Positions 8,608 through 18,913 are shown, counted from the first letter of the stretch. The stretch is DNA of 64,000 bases from Candidatus Lindowbacteria bacterium RIFCSPLOWO2_12_FULL_62_27 (GCA_001784175.1 MFPR01000004.1:186001-250000), one strand, 5' to 3'. The notes: a model not told the origin generated them from the letters alone. Translations and numbers: made by a program.

Positions 8608-9630
8608 TTACCGAGGCGTTACCAAAAGTTCCTGCACGGCCCGCAGGACCCGGGCGGGCGAAATCGCGCTCATGCAGCTCGGCGCGATCTCGCATTTTCT
8701 CAAATAGCACGGCCCGCACGCGTACGGCGTCACGGCCTTGCGGCCCTCGGCCGGCGCGATCGGAATTTCCGCGTGGGCCGTCGGACCGAAGAGCGCCACG
8801 ACGGGGACACGCTGGGCCAGGGCCAGATGCATCGCGAGGGTGTCGCCGCACACGAGGACACGGCAGGCGGCCGCGAGTGACGCGAGGTCGTCCAGCGTAT
8901 GGACACACACCGACGGGATGTCTTTCGATCCCGGCCGGCTCTTCAGATTCTTGATCCGCACCTCCTCCGCCGGGCCGCCGAACAGAAAAATCGGCGACAC
9001 GGAAGTCCATGCGCGGAACGCGGAACAGAAATCGGCGATTTCGGGCTCCGACCAGAACTTGTTCGCGTACCGGTCCGATGCGCCGACGAACACGCCGACC
9101 CGGCCGGCGTCGGCCGAAACCTGAGCGCCCATCATCGAGAAAAGTCTTTCCTGCCGATCCTGCAAATCCGGCGGGGGACCGTACTCGTAGGATTCGCCGG
9201 ACCAGGAAAGACCGACCGCGCCGTAGACGATGGCTTGAAACGGCATCTGGTTTTCCCTGAATTTGAGCCGGTCGTCCCGCGCCAGCCGGACCAGCCATTC
9301 GGAATCGGCCGACAGCGGAATCAGCCGGCCCTCCGCGTCACGGCCCACACCGAATTTTTGACGGGCCGCCACGCGCCGCGCCAGCGCGGTCGCGCGCGGG
9401 TCCTCGTCCAGATTGATCAAGACATTCCATTCCGTGGACAGCGCTTCGAGGGACTCGATGCTGCAGAGGTCCGTCCCATCCGTTAGACGGCTGAGCAGGG
9501 GCCGCGCGGATTCCGACATCACCCACACCACGCGCGCGCCGGGCCATTTTTTTCGAAGCCCGGAGAGCAGGCAGGTGGTGCGAAGGACATCGCCGAGCGC
9601 GCCCAGCTTGATCAGAAGAATCTGCGTCAC
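8608..9630 (-). CDS. Glycosyltransferase family 9 (heptosyltransferase-like)
   Basis: 340 residues starting at a GTG that overlaps the stop of the upstream GT2 gene as GTGA. The N-terminus ILLIKLGALGDVLRTT is the GT9 signature, and the C-terminal half carries CGDTLAMHLALAQRVPVVALFGPT, the nucleotide-sugar site. GT9 enzymes add ADP-heptose or related sugars to the inner LPS core. A CGPCYLRKCEIAPSCM stretch near the end is cysteine-rich, as in several GT9 members. A terminator follows at 8311-8348. Confidence 0.88.
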   Translation of the reverse strand: MTQILLIKLGALGDVLRTTCLLSGLRKKWPGARVVWVMSESARPLLSRLTDGTDLCSIESLEALSTEWNVLINLDEDPRATALARRVAARQKFGVGRDAEGRLIPLSADSEWLVRLARDDRLKFRENQMPFQAIVYGAVGLSWSGESYEYGPPPDLQDRQERLFSMMGAQVSADAGRVGVFVGASDRYANKFWSEPEIADFCSAFRAWTSVSPIFLFGGPAEEVRIKNLKSRPGSKDIPSVCVHTLDDLASLAAACRVLVCGDTLAMHLALAQRVPVVALFGPTAHAEIPIAPAEGRKAVTPYACGPCYLRKCEIAPSCMSAISPARVLRAVQELLVTPR

Positions 9631-10310
9631 TGCAGCCTCAGCTTCCAACAGCGCCACAGGACGCGAACGAGTTTGATCAACGTCAGTTTGCTCGCGCCGG
9701 CCGCGCGTTTGTGAAATACGATCGGCACTTCGACCATCCGCAGGCCTTTTTGGCGGGCCTTCCAGTAAACCTCTTCGACAATCTCCGGGCCCACCGACCG
9801 CAGGCTTCCCGGATCGATGGCCCACAGGCTTTCCCGCCGGAACGCGCGATAGCCCGACGTCGGATCGGCCAGCGGCAGGCCCAGTGTCCGGCGCAGAAAA
9901 AATTTCGCGGCGGCGCTCACCGCCCGCCGGATCGCCCCCCGCCGGTCGCCGCCGCCCGACGCGGCGGCTCTCGATCCCACGGCGATGTCCGCGCGGGACA
10001 GCGCCTCCAGAAGTTTCGGCGCGTCCGCCGGATCGTGCGACCCGTCCGCGTCCATTTCGAGGATGGCATCCACGCCGAGTTCCAGCGCGCGCCGGTACCC
10101 TTCGCGCCCGGACAGCCCCCGGCCCCGCGGCACGCCCTGCCGGAGAATCACGCGGGCGCCGTGGGATTCCGCAACCCGGGCCGTGCCATCCGGAGAATCG
10201 TCGTCCACCACCACGACCAGGAGGTCCGCCACCGCGGCCTTCAGGCGCGCCAGCACCTCCGGCAGCGCCGCCGATTCGTTGTAGGTGCACAATACCGCCG
10301 CCACCCGCAT
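9627..10310 (-). CDS. Family 2 glycosyltransferase, dolichyl-phosphate-mannose-synthase-like
   Basis: 227 residues from the ATG at 10310, where the family N-terminus begins (MRVAAVLCTYNESAALPEVL). It shows VVDDDSPDGT for nucleotide-sugar binding, EMDADGSHDP around the metal, and DPTSGYRAFRR. This is the polyprenyl-phosphate mannose/glucose synthase type without membrane extensions. It is coupled to GT9 by a 4-bp overlap, so both probably act in glycolipid or LPS-core assembly. A longer frame continues upstream of the ATG but lacks family similarity. Confidence 0.88.
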   Translation of the reverse strand: MRVAAVLCTYNESAALPEVLARLKAAVADLLVVVVDDDSPDGTARVAESHGARVILRQGVPRGRGLSGREGYRRALELGVDAILEMDADGSHDPADAPKLLEALSRADIAVGSRAAASGGGDRRGAIRRAVSAAAKFFLRRTLGLPLADPTSGYRAFRRESLWAIDPGSLRSVGPEIVEEVYWKARQKGLRMVEVPIVFHKRAAGASKLTLIKLVRVLWRCWKLRLQ

Positions 10311-10385
10311 ACCCTGACAATAGGAGAGGCCACCGGAAATAGGCAATAGGGAAACACCAAAAAAACTGTTGCCTGCGTTTCCGCA

Positions 10386-11507
10386 ATGGGCTATTTTGAA
10401 GCCATGCAGCAATCGACCAAGAAGCGTTATCGACTGGCCATTCTGCCCGGGGATGGAATCGGGCCCGAGGTGATGGAAGCGGCCCTGCGCGTGATGGAGC
10501 GGGTCGGCGAAGCCGAGGGCATCGCATTTGAATTCGAGGAATATCGAATCGGCGGCGCCGCCATCGACGCCTACGGAGAGCCGCTGCGCGACGCGGACCT
10601 CGACCGGATGCGCGCGTGCGACGCGGCGCTCATGGCGGCCATCGGCGGAACCCGGTGGGACCGGGGACCGGCGCATCTAAGGCCGGAGGCGGGCCTCTTG
10701 AAGATCCGCAAAGGTCTTGGGGTGTTCGCGAACCTCCGGCCGGCGAAAATTTTCCGGGAGCTCGTGGGTGCCTCGCGGTTGAAACCGGAGGTGGCGTCGC
10801 GGGTGGACCTGATCGTGTTCCGGGAACTGACCGGCGGCCTCTACTTTGGAGAACCGAGAGGCCGGACCGGCGCGCCGCCCGCGCGGGAAGCGCTGAATAC
10901 GATGCGGTACGGCGAATCAGAAGTTCGGCGGATCGCGGAGATGGCGTTCCGGGCCGCGCGGCTCCGGCGGCGGCGGGTCACGAGCGTCGACAAGGCCAAC
11001 GTGCTGGAGGTATCGCAGCTGTGGCGGGAGATTGTCGTGGAAACGCACCGCTCGTTTTCCGATGTGGAACTCACCCACCTCTACGTCGACAACGCCGCCA
11101 TGCAACTGGTCCGGGACCCCGGCCAGTTCGATGTCATCTTGACGGAAAATCTTTTTGGTGACATCCTCTCTGACCTCTGCGCTGAACTGGTCGGATCGAT
11201 CGGGCTCATGCCGTCCGCTTCCCTGGGCGCGGCAAATCCCGGACTCTTCGAGCCGGTTCATGGCAGCGCGCCGGACATCGCGGGGAAGGGGCTGGCCAAT
11301 CCGCTGGCCATGATTCTCACGGCGGCGATGATGTTCCGCCACGGCCTGTCGCTGCCCCGGTCGGCCGGCTGGATCGAATCGGCGGTCGAAAGTGCGCTCG
11401 AGGGCGGCGCCCGGACGACGGATCTGGGCGGACGGATGTCGACACAGGAAATGACGGCGTGCGTCCTAAAACATCTGGAAGGATCGGTGGCGAAAAGCCA
11501 TGTATAA
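10386..11507 (+). CDS. leuB: 3-isopropylmalate dehydrogenase
   Basis: 373 residues of the isocitrate/isopropylmalate dehydrogenase fold: [10 protein letters not shown] at the N-terminus, SVDKANVLE (catalytic Lys region), [11 protein letters not shown] and the metal/NAD box [23 protein letters not shown] in the middle. It oxidises and decarboxylates 3-isopropylmalate in leucine synthesis. Two ATGs, 10386 and 10404, are possible and neither has a clear ribosome site. It overlaps asd by 8 bp. leuA and leuCD are not in the window. Confidence 0.93.
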   Translation: MGYFEAMQQSTKKRYRLAILPGDGIGPEVMEAALRVMERVGEAEGIAFEFEEYRIGGAAIDAYGEPLRDADLDRMRACDAALMAAIGGTRWDRGPAHLRPEAGLLKIRKGLGVFANLRPAKIFRELVGASRLKPEVASRVDLIVFRELTGGLYFGEPRGRTGAPPAREALNTMRYGESEVRRIAEMAFRAARLRRRRVTSVDKANVLEVSQLWREIVVETHRSFSDVELTHLYVDNAAMQLVRDPGQFDVILTENLFGDILSDLCAELVGSIGLMPSASLGAANPGLFEPVHGSAPDIAGKGLANPLAMILTAAMMFRHGLSLPRSAGWIESAVESALEGGARTTDLGGRMSTQEMTACVLKHLEGSVAKSHV

Positions 11508-12513
11508 CGTCGCAGTGGTGGGCGCGACCGGCGCGGTCGGCCAGGAATTTCTCACCATTCTCGAGGAACGGGATTTCCCGATCAAACAGCTCAGGCTCTT
11601 CGCATCGGCCCGCTCCAAGGGCATGACCCTCGCGTTCCGCGGAACGGAACTGCCGGTTGAGGAGATGACCGAAGACGCGCGGGTCGAGGGCATCCAGATC
11701 GTGCTGGCCAGCCCCGGCGCGGCCGTGTCGAAAAAATTCGCGCCGCTTTTCGCCAAAGCCGGCGCCGTGATCATCGACAATACCAGCGCCTTCCGCATGG
11801 AACCCGACGTGCCGCTGGTGGTGCCCGAAGTCAACGGCGACGCGGCCAGAAACCATCCCCGGAACATCATCGCCAACCCCAATTGTTCCACCATCCAGAT
11901 GGTCGTCGCGCTCAAACCTATCCACGACGCCGCCCGCATCACCCGCGTGGTCGTGTCGACCTACCAGTCGGTCTCGGGCGCCGGAAGCCGGGCGATGTAT
12001 GAATTGGAGTCCCAGGTCAACGCGTTCGTCCAGGGCATGGAGGCGCCGCCGTACGAAAAATTTCCGCACCCGATCGCGTTCAACTGCATCCCGCAGATCG
12101 ACGCCTTTTTGGACAACGCCTTCACCAAGGAAGAAATGAAAATGGTCCACGAGACGCACAAGATTCTCGATCCTGCCATCCGCGTCACCGCCACCTGCGT
12201 CCGCGTGCCCGTGTTTCGCGGGCACGCCGAGTCGGTCTACGTCGAAACCGAGAAAAAATTGACCGCGGCCGCGGCCCGCGAGGCCCTGTCCAAAGCGCCG
12301 GGCGTGCAGGTCGTCGACCATCCATCCAACAAGGAATACCCGCTGCAGATATACGCCGAAGGGCGCGACCCCGTCTACATCGGCCGGCTCCGCGAGGATA
12401 CCGGAAACGACCGCGCGCTCAACATGTGGATCGTGTCGGACAACATCCGCAAGGGCGCCGCGCTGAACGCGGTCCAGATCGCGGAACTGCTGGTTGAAAA
12501 GAAATGGATATGA
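11500..12513 (+). CDS. asd: Aspartate-semialdehyde dehydrogenase
   Basis: 337 residues with the NADP-binding VVGATGAVGQEF at the N-terminus, the catalytic cysteine C129 in ANPNCSTIQ, and the substrate/active-site region FRGHAESVYVE. It reduces aspartyl phosphate to aspartate semialdehyde at the branch to lysine, methionine and threonine. It overlaps leuB by 8 bp and the nitrilase gene by 10 bp, so the four-gene run 10386-14022 is very likely one operon. Confidence 0.96.
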   Translation: MYNVAVVGATGAVGQEFLTILEERDFPIKQLRLFASARSKGMTLAFRGTELPVEEMTEDARVEGIQIVLASPGAAVSKKFAPLFAKAGAVIIDNTSAFRMEPDVPLVVPEVNGDAARNHPRNIIANPNCSTIQMVVALKPIHDAARITRVVVSTYQSVSGAGSRAMYELESQVNAFVQGMEAPPYEKFPHPIAFNCIPQIDAFLDNAFTKEEMKMVHETHKILDPAIRVTATCVRVPVFRGHAESVYVETEKKLTAAAAREALSKAPGVQVVDHPSNKEYPLQIYAEGRDPVYIGRLREDTGNDRALNMWIVSDNIRKGAALNAVQIAELLVEKKWI

Positions 12514-13385
12514 CGCTCCGGGTCGCCCTTGTTCAGGTCAGCGCCGGAACCGATGTCCGGCAGAACCAGCATAAGGCCGAACAGCTCATCCGAGAGGCGG
12601 CCAAAAACGGCGCGGAACTGGTGGCCCTCCCGGAAAATTTCCTGTTTCGCGGGCCTTCCCGCGAGATGCAGGAACTGTCGCTGAAACTCAAACCCATCAC
12701 CCTGAGCTTCTGCCGGCTCGCCCAAGAACTCAAAATCCGCCTCCTCCTCGGCAGCGTCCCGGAACCGACGGGAGAGCGCGGAAAGGTCTTCAACACGAGC
12801 ATCTTCATCCTGCCCACCGGCGAGGTGCCGGTCCGGTACAAGAAACTCCATCTCTTCGCCGCCACTTTGCCGGATGGAACCCAGATCGACGAAAGCCAGA
12901 GTTCCCGCGGCGGCAACCGCGTTCTGACGTTCAAGGACGGCGAATGGACGTTCGGATTCACGGTATGCTATGACCTGCGGTTTCCGGAATTGTTCCGCGT
13001 CCAGTCCCAGGCCGGCGTCAACGTTTTTTTCGTTCCGGCGAATTTCACGAAGGCCACCGGAACGGCGCACTGGCAGGTCCTCCTCAGGGCGCGCGCCATC
13101 GAGAACCTCGCCTATGTCCTCGCGCCGGCACAGTGCGGATTCGATCCCGGACATCGCATCGAAACATACGGACACAGCCTGGCCGTCTCCCCATGGGGCG
13201 AAATTATGGCCGAACTGGGAGACGCCGAAGGAACCGGCATCGCCGAACTGAACCTGCAGGCCCTGTCGGACGCCCGAAAGCGCCTGCCGGCGCTGACCCA
13301 TCGGCGGACGGACATGTTGAAAGTCGAAATACGGGACCGGCGCGCCGAAGCGTTTGCGGCACAGCAGCCGGATCCGCGAGGTTGA
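12504..13385 (+). CDS. Carbon-nitrogen hydrolase (Nit2/omega-amidase-like)
   Basis: 293 residues with the nitrilase triad: E44 in ALPENF, K114 in YKKLHLF and C155 in GFTVCYDLRFPELF. The CYDLRFPELFR box is typical of the Nit2/omega-amidase branch, which hydrolyses amides such as 2-oxoglutaramate. Cytosolic. Its N-terminus overlaps asd and the next start follows 1 bp after its stop. The exact substrate is unknown; position after asd suggests amino-acid metabolism or repair. Confidence 0.88.
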   Translation: MDMTLRVALVQVSAGTDVRQNQHKAEQLIREAAKNGAELVALPENFLFRGPSREMQELSLKLKPITLSFCRLAQELKIRLLLGSVPEPTGERGKVFNTSIFILPTGEVPVRYKKLHLFAATLPDGTQIDESQSSRGGNRVLTFKDGEWTFGFTVCYDLRFPELFRVQSQAGVNVFFVPANFTKATGTAHWQVLLRARAIENLAYVLAPAQCGFDPGHRIETYGHSLAVSPWGEIMAELGDAEGTGIAELNLQALSDARKRLPALTHRRTDMLKVEIRDRRAEAFAAQQPDPRG

Positions 13386-13386
13386 G

Positions 13387-14022
13387 ATGATCGCCGAACG
13401 GACAGGACGGAGGCGGATCGTCTCTGCCCTGGCCGGCCTCCTCTGCCTCTCCGCCTGCGGCAAACCCGCGGCGGACCGGCCGGCGGCCGTGGCCTCCTGC
13501 GTGTCGGTGGAGGGCCGCGCGGCCAAATCCGGCGCGGGTCTTTCCGCGGGCGATGACATCCTGGAGGGAGAAACGATTATCGCGGAAGACGGCGGCGCGG
13601 CCGTCGTCAAAATCAGGGACCGGGCCTCCCTGAGACTGAAGAACGCCGGCAAGATCGTCTTTGACAAGGTGGGTGAAACGATCGCGCTGCAGCTCGACTA
13701 CGGCGCGCTCATGTCCGTCGTGTCAAAGGCCGACCGCACCTTTTCGATTCGCACGCCGGCCGCCACCGTCGGCGTGCGCGGCACCGCGTTCTATGTCGAA
13801 TCCCGCGCCGTCGATCAAACCTATGTGTGCCTTTGCGAAGGCGCCCTGTCGGTCACGACGCCCGACACCGTGCACGAAATCCGCACGCCGGCCCGGGACC
13901 ATCACAACGCCGTTCTGATTTCACCCTCACGTTCCGGCGCCCTCATGCCCGCGCCGGCGCCGATGCTCAATCACACCAACTCGGATATTTCGGATCTGGA
14001 GACGGTCTTAAGCCGGCGGTAG
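13387..14022 (+). CDS. FecR-domain lipoprotein
   Basis: 211 residues. A basic N-terminus and hydrophobic leader end in the lipobox LSAC (cysteine near residue 24), so this is a predicted lipoprotein. The middle (about 40-180) is a FecR beta domain, seen in the TPAATVGVRGTAFYVE stretch. FecR domains occur in sigma-regulators and as envelope or polysaccharide-associated domains; no sigma factor is nearby. It is the last gene of the leuB operon and convergent with the polymerase genes, 18 bp apart. Confidence 0.85.
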   Translation: MIAERTGRRRIVSALAGLLCLSACGKPAADRPAAVASCVSVEGRAAKSGAGLSAGDDILEGETIIAEDGGAAVVKIRDRASLRLKNAGKIVFDKVGETIALQLDYGALMSVVSKADRTFSIRTPAATVGVRGTAFYVESRAVDQTYVCLCEGALSVTTPDTVHEIRTPARDHHNAVLISPSRSGALMPAPAPMLNHTNSDISDLETVLSRR

Positions 14023-14040
14023 GAAACCCCTGCTCTCAGG

Positions 14041-16506
14041 CTAGACTTTGTACTTCTTCACTCCCTGCCGGATGATGACGTACCGGTCTTGGCCCTTCTC
14101 CTGCGCCATCTGGAAATACAATCGCGCGTTGGGCATGTCGCCGAGCTTGTAGGAGAGAACCCCCATCGCGTAGGCGACGAGGGGCGACGCCGCCGGGCCG
14201 CCCTGGGTCTGCGAGAGCTGCTGGCGCAGGCCCGCCAGCATTTCGAAGGGAATCTGGCCCGGCTGGAGGTACTGCAGAATGTTGATCAAGAAAATGAGGT
14301 CCTCCTCCGGCTTCTGCATCGACATGAGGCTTCCCACGGCAAACTGCAGGAGGTTCGTGTTCGTCGGAACGTATGTGACCGACATCTTGATCGCGTACAT
14401 CAGCTCGTCCCGCGGCCGGCCCACCCGCCGAACGGTGTCGGTCCGGTACATCCAGTACTCGTGGATAAAATTGTCAAAGGTCCCGATGTAGGCGTCGTAC
14501 ATGTCGCGGGACTGCTTGGCGCTTTTGTCCGAATAGAGAAACCACGCCCGCCACAGCCGGGAATACATGAAGTAGGAGTCCTCGAGCGCCTGCCAGAAAA
14601 TGAACTCGTTGTGGTACCGGCCCCGGGAACTGTCGTTCAGGAGCTGGGTATAGAGCTGCAGGAGCTTGGTGTGATTCTCGAAATTGTTTTCGAGGGTCGT
14701 GGCCCACTCAAATTCCAATATGGACTGGTAAAGATGCTTTCGTCGGTTGGTGTTGTTCCAGAACCGGTAATGGATAAGCCCGGTGTTCTGGTGTGTCTGC
14801 GCGTAGTTGGGGGCGATCTGCAACAGGCGATGATAGTAGTCCAGCGCCTTCTGAACGTTGCCTTCGTTCAGATAATGGTAGGCGATCTTGTAGTAGGCCG
14901 AATGACTGTAGGGATTGTATTTGAGCGTGTCGGCGCCCCTCTCGATGGCCGCGGGGCCGTTGGTTTCCTCCGTGACTTTGAGCGACCAGTCGCCCCGGAA
15001 GACCCGGTACTGCGCGTAGATCATGAACACGAAGGCGGCGAGGAGCGGTGGAAAAAGCCCATAGCGCCGGCTGTCGGCCGCGATGGACTGCGCGATGGGA
15101 CGCCGGCGGGCATCTTTCTGGATCTGTTTCCTCGTCTCCGGCTCGTCGAACCCCATCATATAGCGAATCCCCAGGCCCATTTCGAACCAGAAGGCGAGCA
15201 TGCTGGAGGTCCAGCGGAGGTTGACGTTCATCGAATCGTGAACGATGGCCGCGAAAAACGACCCGACAATCCCAAAAAACATGTACCGTTCCGACATGTC
15301 GTCGATCGTTTTCAGTTTCTGGTAGGCCAGGTAGAAAAAGACGACCAGCATGGCCAGCCAGACGGAAAACCCCAGAATCCCCTGCTCGCATAAAAACTGC
15401 AGCTCCTCCGAGTGCACGTAATCCGTATTGTGCGACATCCCGATCCGGTGGTACCGGTCGGGCCGGAAGAACGGATAGGTGACGTGCGACGCGCCGAGTC
15501 CCTGGCCGAACATCGGGTTGTCCATGAGCAGGCGGGCGCCGGTCCACCACATGTAGACCCGGATGATGTTGGTGCCCCACTCGAATTGAAAAATGGACTT
15601 GAACGTGAGAAGCCGATGCTCGGACATGACGAACGGGGTCACGAGGAGAACCACGACCACAATGGCGCCCCACACCATCAACTGCCGGCGCCAACTCCCG
15701 ATCCACTGCCGAAACCGGCCGGCAAATCGCATTTCGAAAAGGAGCCACACGCCCGCCAGCGCCATGAGGCCCACCCAGGCGCCGCGGGTTTCGCCCACCC
15801 ACAAATTATAGAGACCCAGGAAGGCGAAAATCGCGTAGAGGACAATGTCGAAGGCGTTCCTCGCCCCGATCGCCATGAAAATCGCGATCGGCGCCGTGTA
15901 GGTCCAGAAGGACGCCGCGAAGTCCTTGTTGCCGAAGGTCGACACGTTGACGATCCGGCCCCAGTTCATGAAATCGTAGCCGTTGATCTGCAGGATGCAG
16001 TAGACGCAGGAAATCACCATCATGGCCAGAAACGTGTAGAGCGCCACGTTCCAGCGCTGCCGCGTGTTGATGAAATTGACGACCAGGTAAAACAGGATGA
16101 TCGAGGCGGCGTACCGCGAGCACCACTCGGCCGCATAATACCAGAAAATCCGGGGCGCCAGATACGCGCCGAGAATGCATATCCAGAAAAACATGAAGAC
16201 CGGAATGTTCAGGGGACACGCGACAAACCGGAACCCGTCCTTGTCGTACCAATGGCCCAGCCAGAGCAAGAGCAGCGTAAAATTGATGACCTGGTAGGCG
16301 GCGTCCTTGGTGATCACGATGTTGTTCATTCGCGCGGTGAAATGAAGGCTGACAAAGACCATTTCGAAGAGGAGGACAAAGTACGTGAACCGCGACAGCG
16401 CCAGCCGGGACTGGATCAGAAAATAGAGGACCGTGTAGATGAGACCGGTCGCGATCAGGGTGTAGTACATCGGCTTTTGAAAAAACCAGAAGAAAATTTC
16501 CATCAT
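14041..16506 (-). CDS. O-antigen ligase/polymerase-like membrane protein with TPR tail (copy 2)
   Basis: 821 residues from the ATG at 16506, 7 bp after the upstream paralog. The first ~500 residues hold about ten membrane helices with the WaaL/Wzy_C signature region: ETRGAWVGL, then GQGLGASHVTYPFF and the periplasmic HNTDYVHSEELQFLCEQGILG. The C-terminal ~300 residues are helical TPR-like repeats (YKIAYHYLNEGNVQKALDYY). Such proteins join or polymerise lipid-linked glycans in the inner membrane. It is a clear paralog of the next gene along its whole length. The frame extends further upstream, but that part lies over the paralog's coding end. Confidence 0.85.
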   Translation of the reverse strand: MMEIFFWFFQKPMYYTLIATGLIYTVLYFLIQSRLALSRFTYFVLLFEMVFVSLHFTARMNNIVITKDAAYQVINFTLLLLWLGHWYDKDGFRFVACPLNIPVFMFFWICILGAYLAPRIFWYYAAEWCSRYAASIILFYLVVNFINTRQRWNVALYTFLAMMVISCVYCILQINGYDFMNWGRIVNVSTFGNKDFAASFWTYTAPIAIFMAIGARNAFDIVLYAIFAFLGLYNLWVGETRGAWVGLMALAGVWLLFEMRFAGRFRQWIGSWRRQLMVWGAIVVVVLLVTPFVMSEHRLLTFKSIFQFEWGTNIIRVYMWWTGARLLMDNPMFGQGLGASHVTYPFFRPDRYHRIGMSHNTDYVHSEELQFLCEQGILGFSVWLAMLVVFFYLAYQKLKTIDDMSERYMFFGIVGSFFAAIVHDSMNVNLRWTSSMLAFWFEMGLGIRYMMGFDEPETRKQIQKDARRRPIAQSIAADSRRYGLFPPLLAAFVFMIYAQYRVFRGDWSLKVTEETNGPAAIERGADTLKYNPYSHSAYYKIAYHYLNEGNVQKALDYYHRLLQIAPNYAQTHQNTGLIHYRFWNNTNRRKHLYQSILEFEWATTLENNFENHTKLLQLYTQLLNDSSRGRYHNEFIFWQALEDSYFMYSRLWRAWFLYSDKSAKQSRDMYDAYIGTFDNFIHEYWMYRTDTVRRVGRPRDELMYAIKMSVTYVPTNTNLLQFAVGSLMSMQKPEEDLIFLINILQYLQPGQIPFEMLAGLRQQLSQTQGGPAASPLVAYAMGVLSYKLGDMPNARLYFQMAQEKGQDRYVIIRQGVKKYKV

Positions 16507-16513
16507 GGCACGT

Positions 16514-18913
16514 TCAGACCCCGTGTTTCTTGATGCCGGCTTCAATCGCGCGGAATCCCGCGCCACGCCGCCGGGCGGCTTCATAATATCCCCGCGCCGC
16601 CGGCCCATCCCCCAGACGCTCCGACACCAGCCCCATCGCGTAAGCCCAGAACGCGGCGTATTGGCCCTCGACCGGACGACGCGCCAGTTCCTCGCGAACC
16701 TGCTGGAGCACGGAGGCGGAATCCCAATCTGGCCGCACATGTTCCAATAGATTGCTCAAATATACAAGGTCTTCTGCTGGCTCCTTCCAGGCCGACAGCG
16801 TCAGGACCGCGTAAAGGCCGAGATTCGGATTCTCCGGCAGGTGCCCCGCGGCCAGCTTCAGGGCGTACCGCGTTTCCGCGCGCGAACGATCCGTTCGACC
16901 GGCGGTTTCGGCCCTGTACCGCCAGTACTGGCGGGCGAAATCGTCGAGTTCCTTGAGATACGCGTCATACTGGTCTTGCCGCTCCTTGACCGTTCTCGAT
17001 GAAAACAGGTAGTAGGCGCTCCAGAACCGGTCATTGCAAAACAGCGAATCCTCCTGCGCCTCCCACCACAAATACTGGTTGTGGTGCCGGGGCCGGCCGG
17101 AATCGTTCAGAAACTGGGTGTAGATCTGGACGAGTTTGCTGTGGTTCACGAAATGATTCTCCAGGTTCGTCGCCCACTCAAATTCGAGCATGGTCTGGTA
17201 CAGGTGCTTCCGCTCCTTTCGGACGGTGTAGTCCTGATACGCCAGAAGCGCGGTGTTCTGGTGCATCTGCGCGTAGTTGGGCGCGAGCGAAAACAGCGCG
17301 CCGTACATGCGCTTCGCGGAATCAAAGTCGTTTTCCTTCAAATAGGCGTAGGCCGACTTGTAGCAGGCCGAATGGTCGTACGGCACGAGCCGCAGGATCT
17401 GCCGGCCGGCGTCGATGCCCATCCGCCGGATCGCCGGGTTCTGGTGCTCGACCGTGCCTTCGACGATCCGCAGAAGATAATCCGTTCGAAGAACCAGGTA
17501 CTCCATCCAGAACATCAGCGCGAAGACCGCGAGAAGCCCTGCGACCAGCACGCGCGACCGCCAGGACCCGGCCGGCTGCGGGACTCGCTGCGGTTTTCCA
17601 ACGGGCGGCGGATCGAAGCCGATCATGTACCTCACCGCCAGGCCGAGCAGGAACCAGAACGTGAGGGCGCTGCTCATCCAGCGCAAATTCACGTTGATCG
17701 AATCGTGGATCAATCCCGCAAAAAGGCCGCCCACCAGCCCGTAAAATAAATACCGATCCCGGACGGAATCGATCGCCTTCAACTTTTTCACCGCGAGAAA
17801 AAAGAACACGGCCAGAAACGCCAGCCAGGCCGAAAACCCCAGCGCCCCCTGCTCCGACAGAATCTCCAGTTCCTCCGAATGCGCATGCCGCGTGTTGTGG
17901 GACATGCCGATCCGGTGATACCGGTCGTGGCGGAAATACGGATACGTCAGTTGATAGGTGCCCAGTCCCTGGCCGATGAGCGGCTCGTCCCACCACATCC
18001 GCATCGAGGTCCACCAGATGTAGACGCGGATGATGTTGGTCCCGCTGTGCGTCTGGAAGATCGACCGGAAGGTCCGCGCCTTCTGGGCCGGCAGGCTCTG
18101 GAAGATCAGCGCGGCGGTCAGCGCCACGGCGGCGGAAACGATCAGCGCGTTTCTCAGGCGTCTCATCTCGAACACGGCCGTCACCGCCGCCAGCGCCATG
18201 AGACCCAGCCACGCGCCGCGGGTTTCGCCGTACACGATGTTGAAGAGCGCAAGGCCCGCAAGGACCAGATACAGGACGACGTCGAAGGCGTTCCGGCGGC
18301 CGATCGCAAGAAACAGCGCGACCGGCATCGTGTAGGTCAGAAAGGACGCGAAAAAATCCTTGTTGCCGAACGTTGAAACGGTCGCCCGGAATCCCCACGT
18401 CATGAAGTCGTAGCCCAGGACCTGCAGAAGGCCGTAGAGCGACGTCAGGCCCATGCAGGCCATGAGCGTGATCAGGCCGGCGTTCCAACGGGAACGGGTG
18501 TTGAGGAACTGGACCACCATGAAGAAGGTCAGGACCACCGCGACCGTCCGCGCGATTTCCTCGAGCGAGTAGTACCACGTCCAGCGCGGGGCCAGGATCG
18601 CCGACAGAACGCCGGCCAGAAAATAGACGAGAACGGCGATGGTCAGCGGGGTTTTCACAAGAACAAAACCGTTCTTCCGGAAAAGATGGGACAGCCACAG
18701 CAGGAACAACCCGAACGCGATGACCTGCGCCGCGATGTCCTTGCCGAGAACGATGTTCTGGAAATACGGGGAGAAAAACAGCGAGACAAACACCAGCTCG
18801 ATCAAAAGGCCCGCATACATGATCGACGACAGCCGCGCGGCGCGCCTCGTAACCACGTACAGCCCCGCAAAGACCAGCGTCGCGGCGGCCGAAATCGCGA
18901 CCGCGTTGTCCAA
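16514..18913 (-). CDS. O-antigen ligase/polymerase-like membrane protein with TPR tail (copy 1)
   Basis: 799 residues starting at TTG, 6 bp after the SDR stop. It has the same plan as its downstream paralog: membrane helices over residues 1-460, ETRGAWLGLMAL, GQGLGTYQLTYPYF and HNTRHAHSEELEILSEQGALGF in the ligase core, then TPR-like repeats (YKSAYAYLKENDFDSAKRMY). Many blocks are identical between the two, such as STFGNKDF and LEFEWAT, so this is a tandem duplication that has since diverged. One copy may polymerise and the other ligate; this is inference. Confidence 0.85.
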   Translation of the reverse strand: MDNAVAISAAATLVFAGLYVVTRRAARLSSIMYAGLLIELVFVSLFFSPYFQNIVLGKDIAAQVIAFGLFLLWLSHLFRKNGFVLVKTPLTIAVLVYFLAGVLSAILAPRWTWYYSLEEIARTVAVVLTFFMVVQFLNTRSRWNAGLITLMACMGLTSLYGLLQVLGYDFMTWGFRATVSTFGNKDFFASFLTYTMPVALFLAIGRRNAFDVVLYLVLAGLALFNIVYGETRGAWLGLMALAAVTAVFEMRRLRNALIVSAAVALTAALIFQSLPAQKARTFRSIFQTHSGTNIIRVYIWWTSMRMWWDEPLIGQGLGTYQLTYPYFRHDRYHRIGMSHNTRHAHSEELEILSEQGALGFSAWLAFLAVFFFLAVKKLKAIDSVRDRYLFYGLVGGLFAGLIHDSINVNLRWMSSALTFWFLLGLAVRYMIGFDPPPVGKPQRVPQPAGSWRSRVLVAGLLAVFALMFWMEYLVLRTDYLLRIVEGTVEHQNPAIRRMGIDAGRQILRLVPYDHSACYKSAYAYLKENDFDSAKRMYGALFSLAPNYAQMHQNTALLAYQDYTVRKERKHLYQTMLEFEWATNLENHFVNHSKLVQIYTQFLNDSGRPRHHNQYLWWEAQEDSLFCNDRFWSAYYLFSSRTVKERQDQYDAYLKELDDFARQYWRYRAETAGRTDRSRAETRYALKLAAGHLPENPNLGLYAVLTLSAWKEPAEDLVYLSNLLEHVRPDWDSASVLQQVREELARRPVEGQYAAFWAYAMGLVSERLGDGPAARGYYEAARRRGAGFRAIEAGIKKHGV

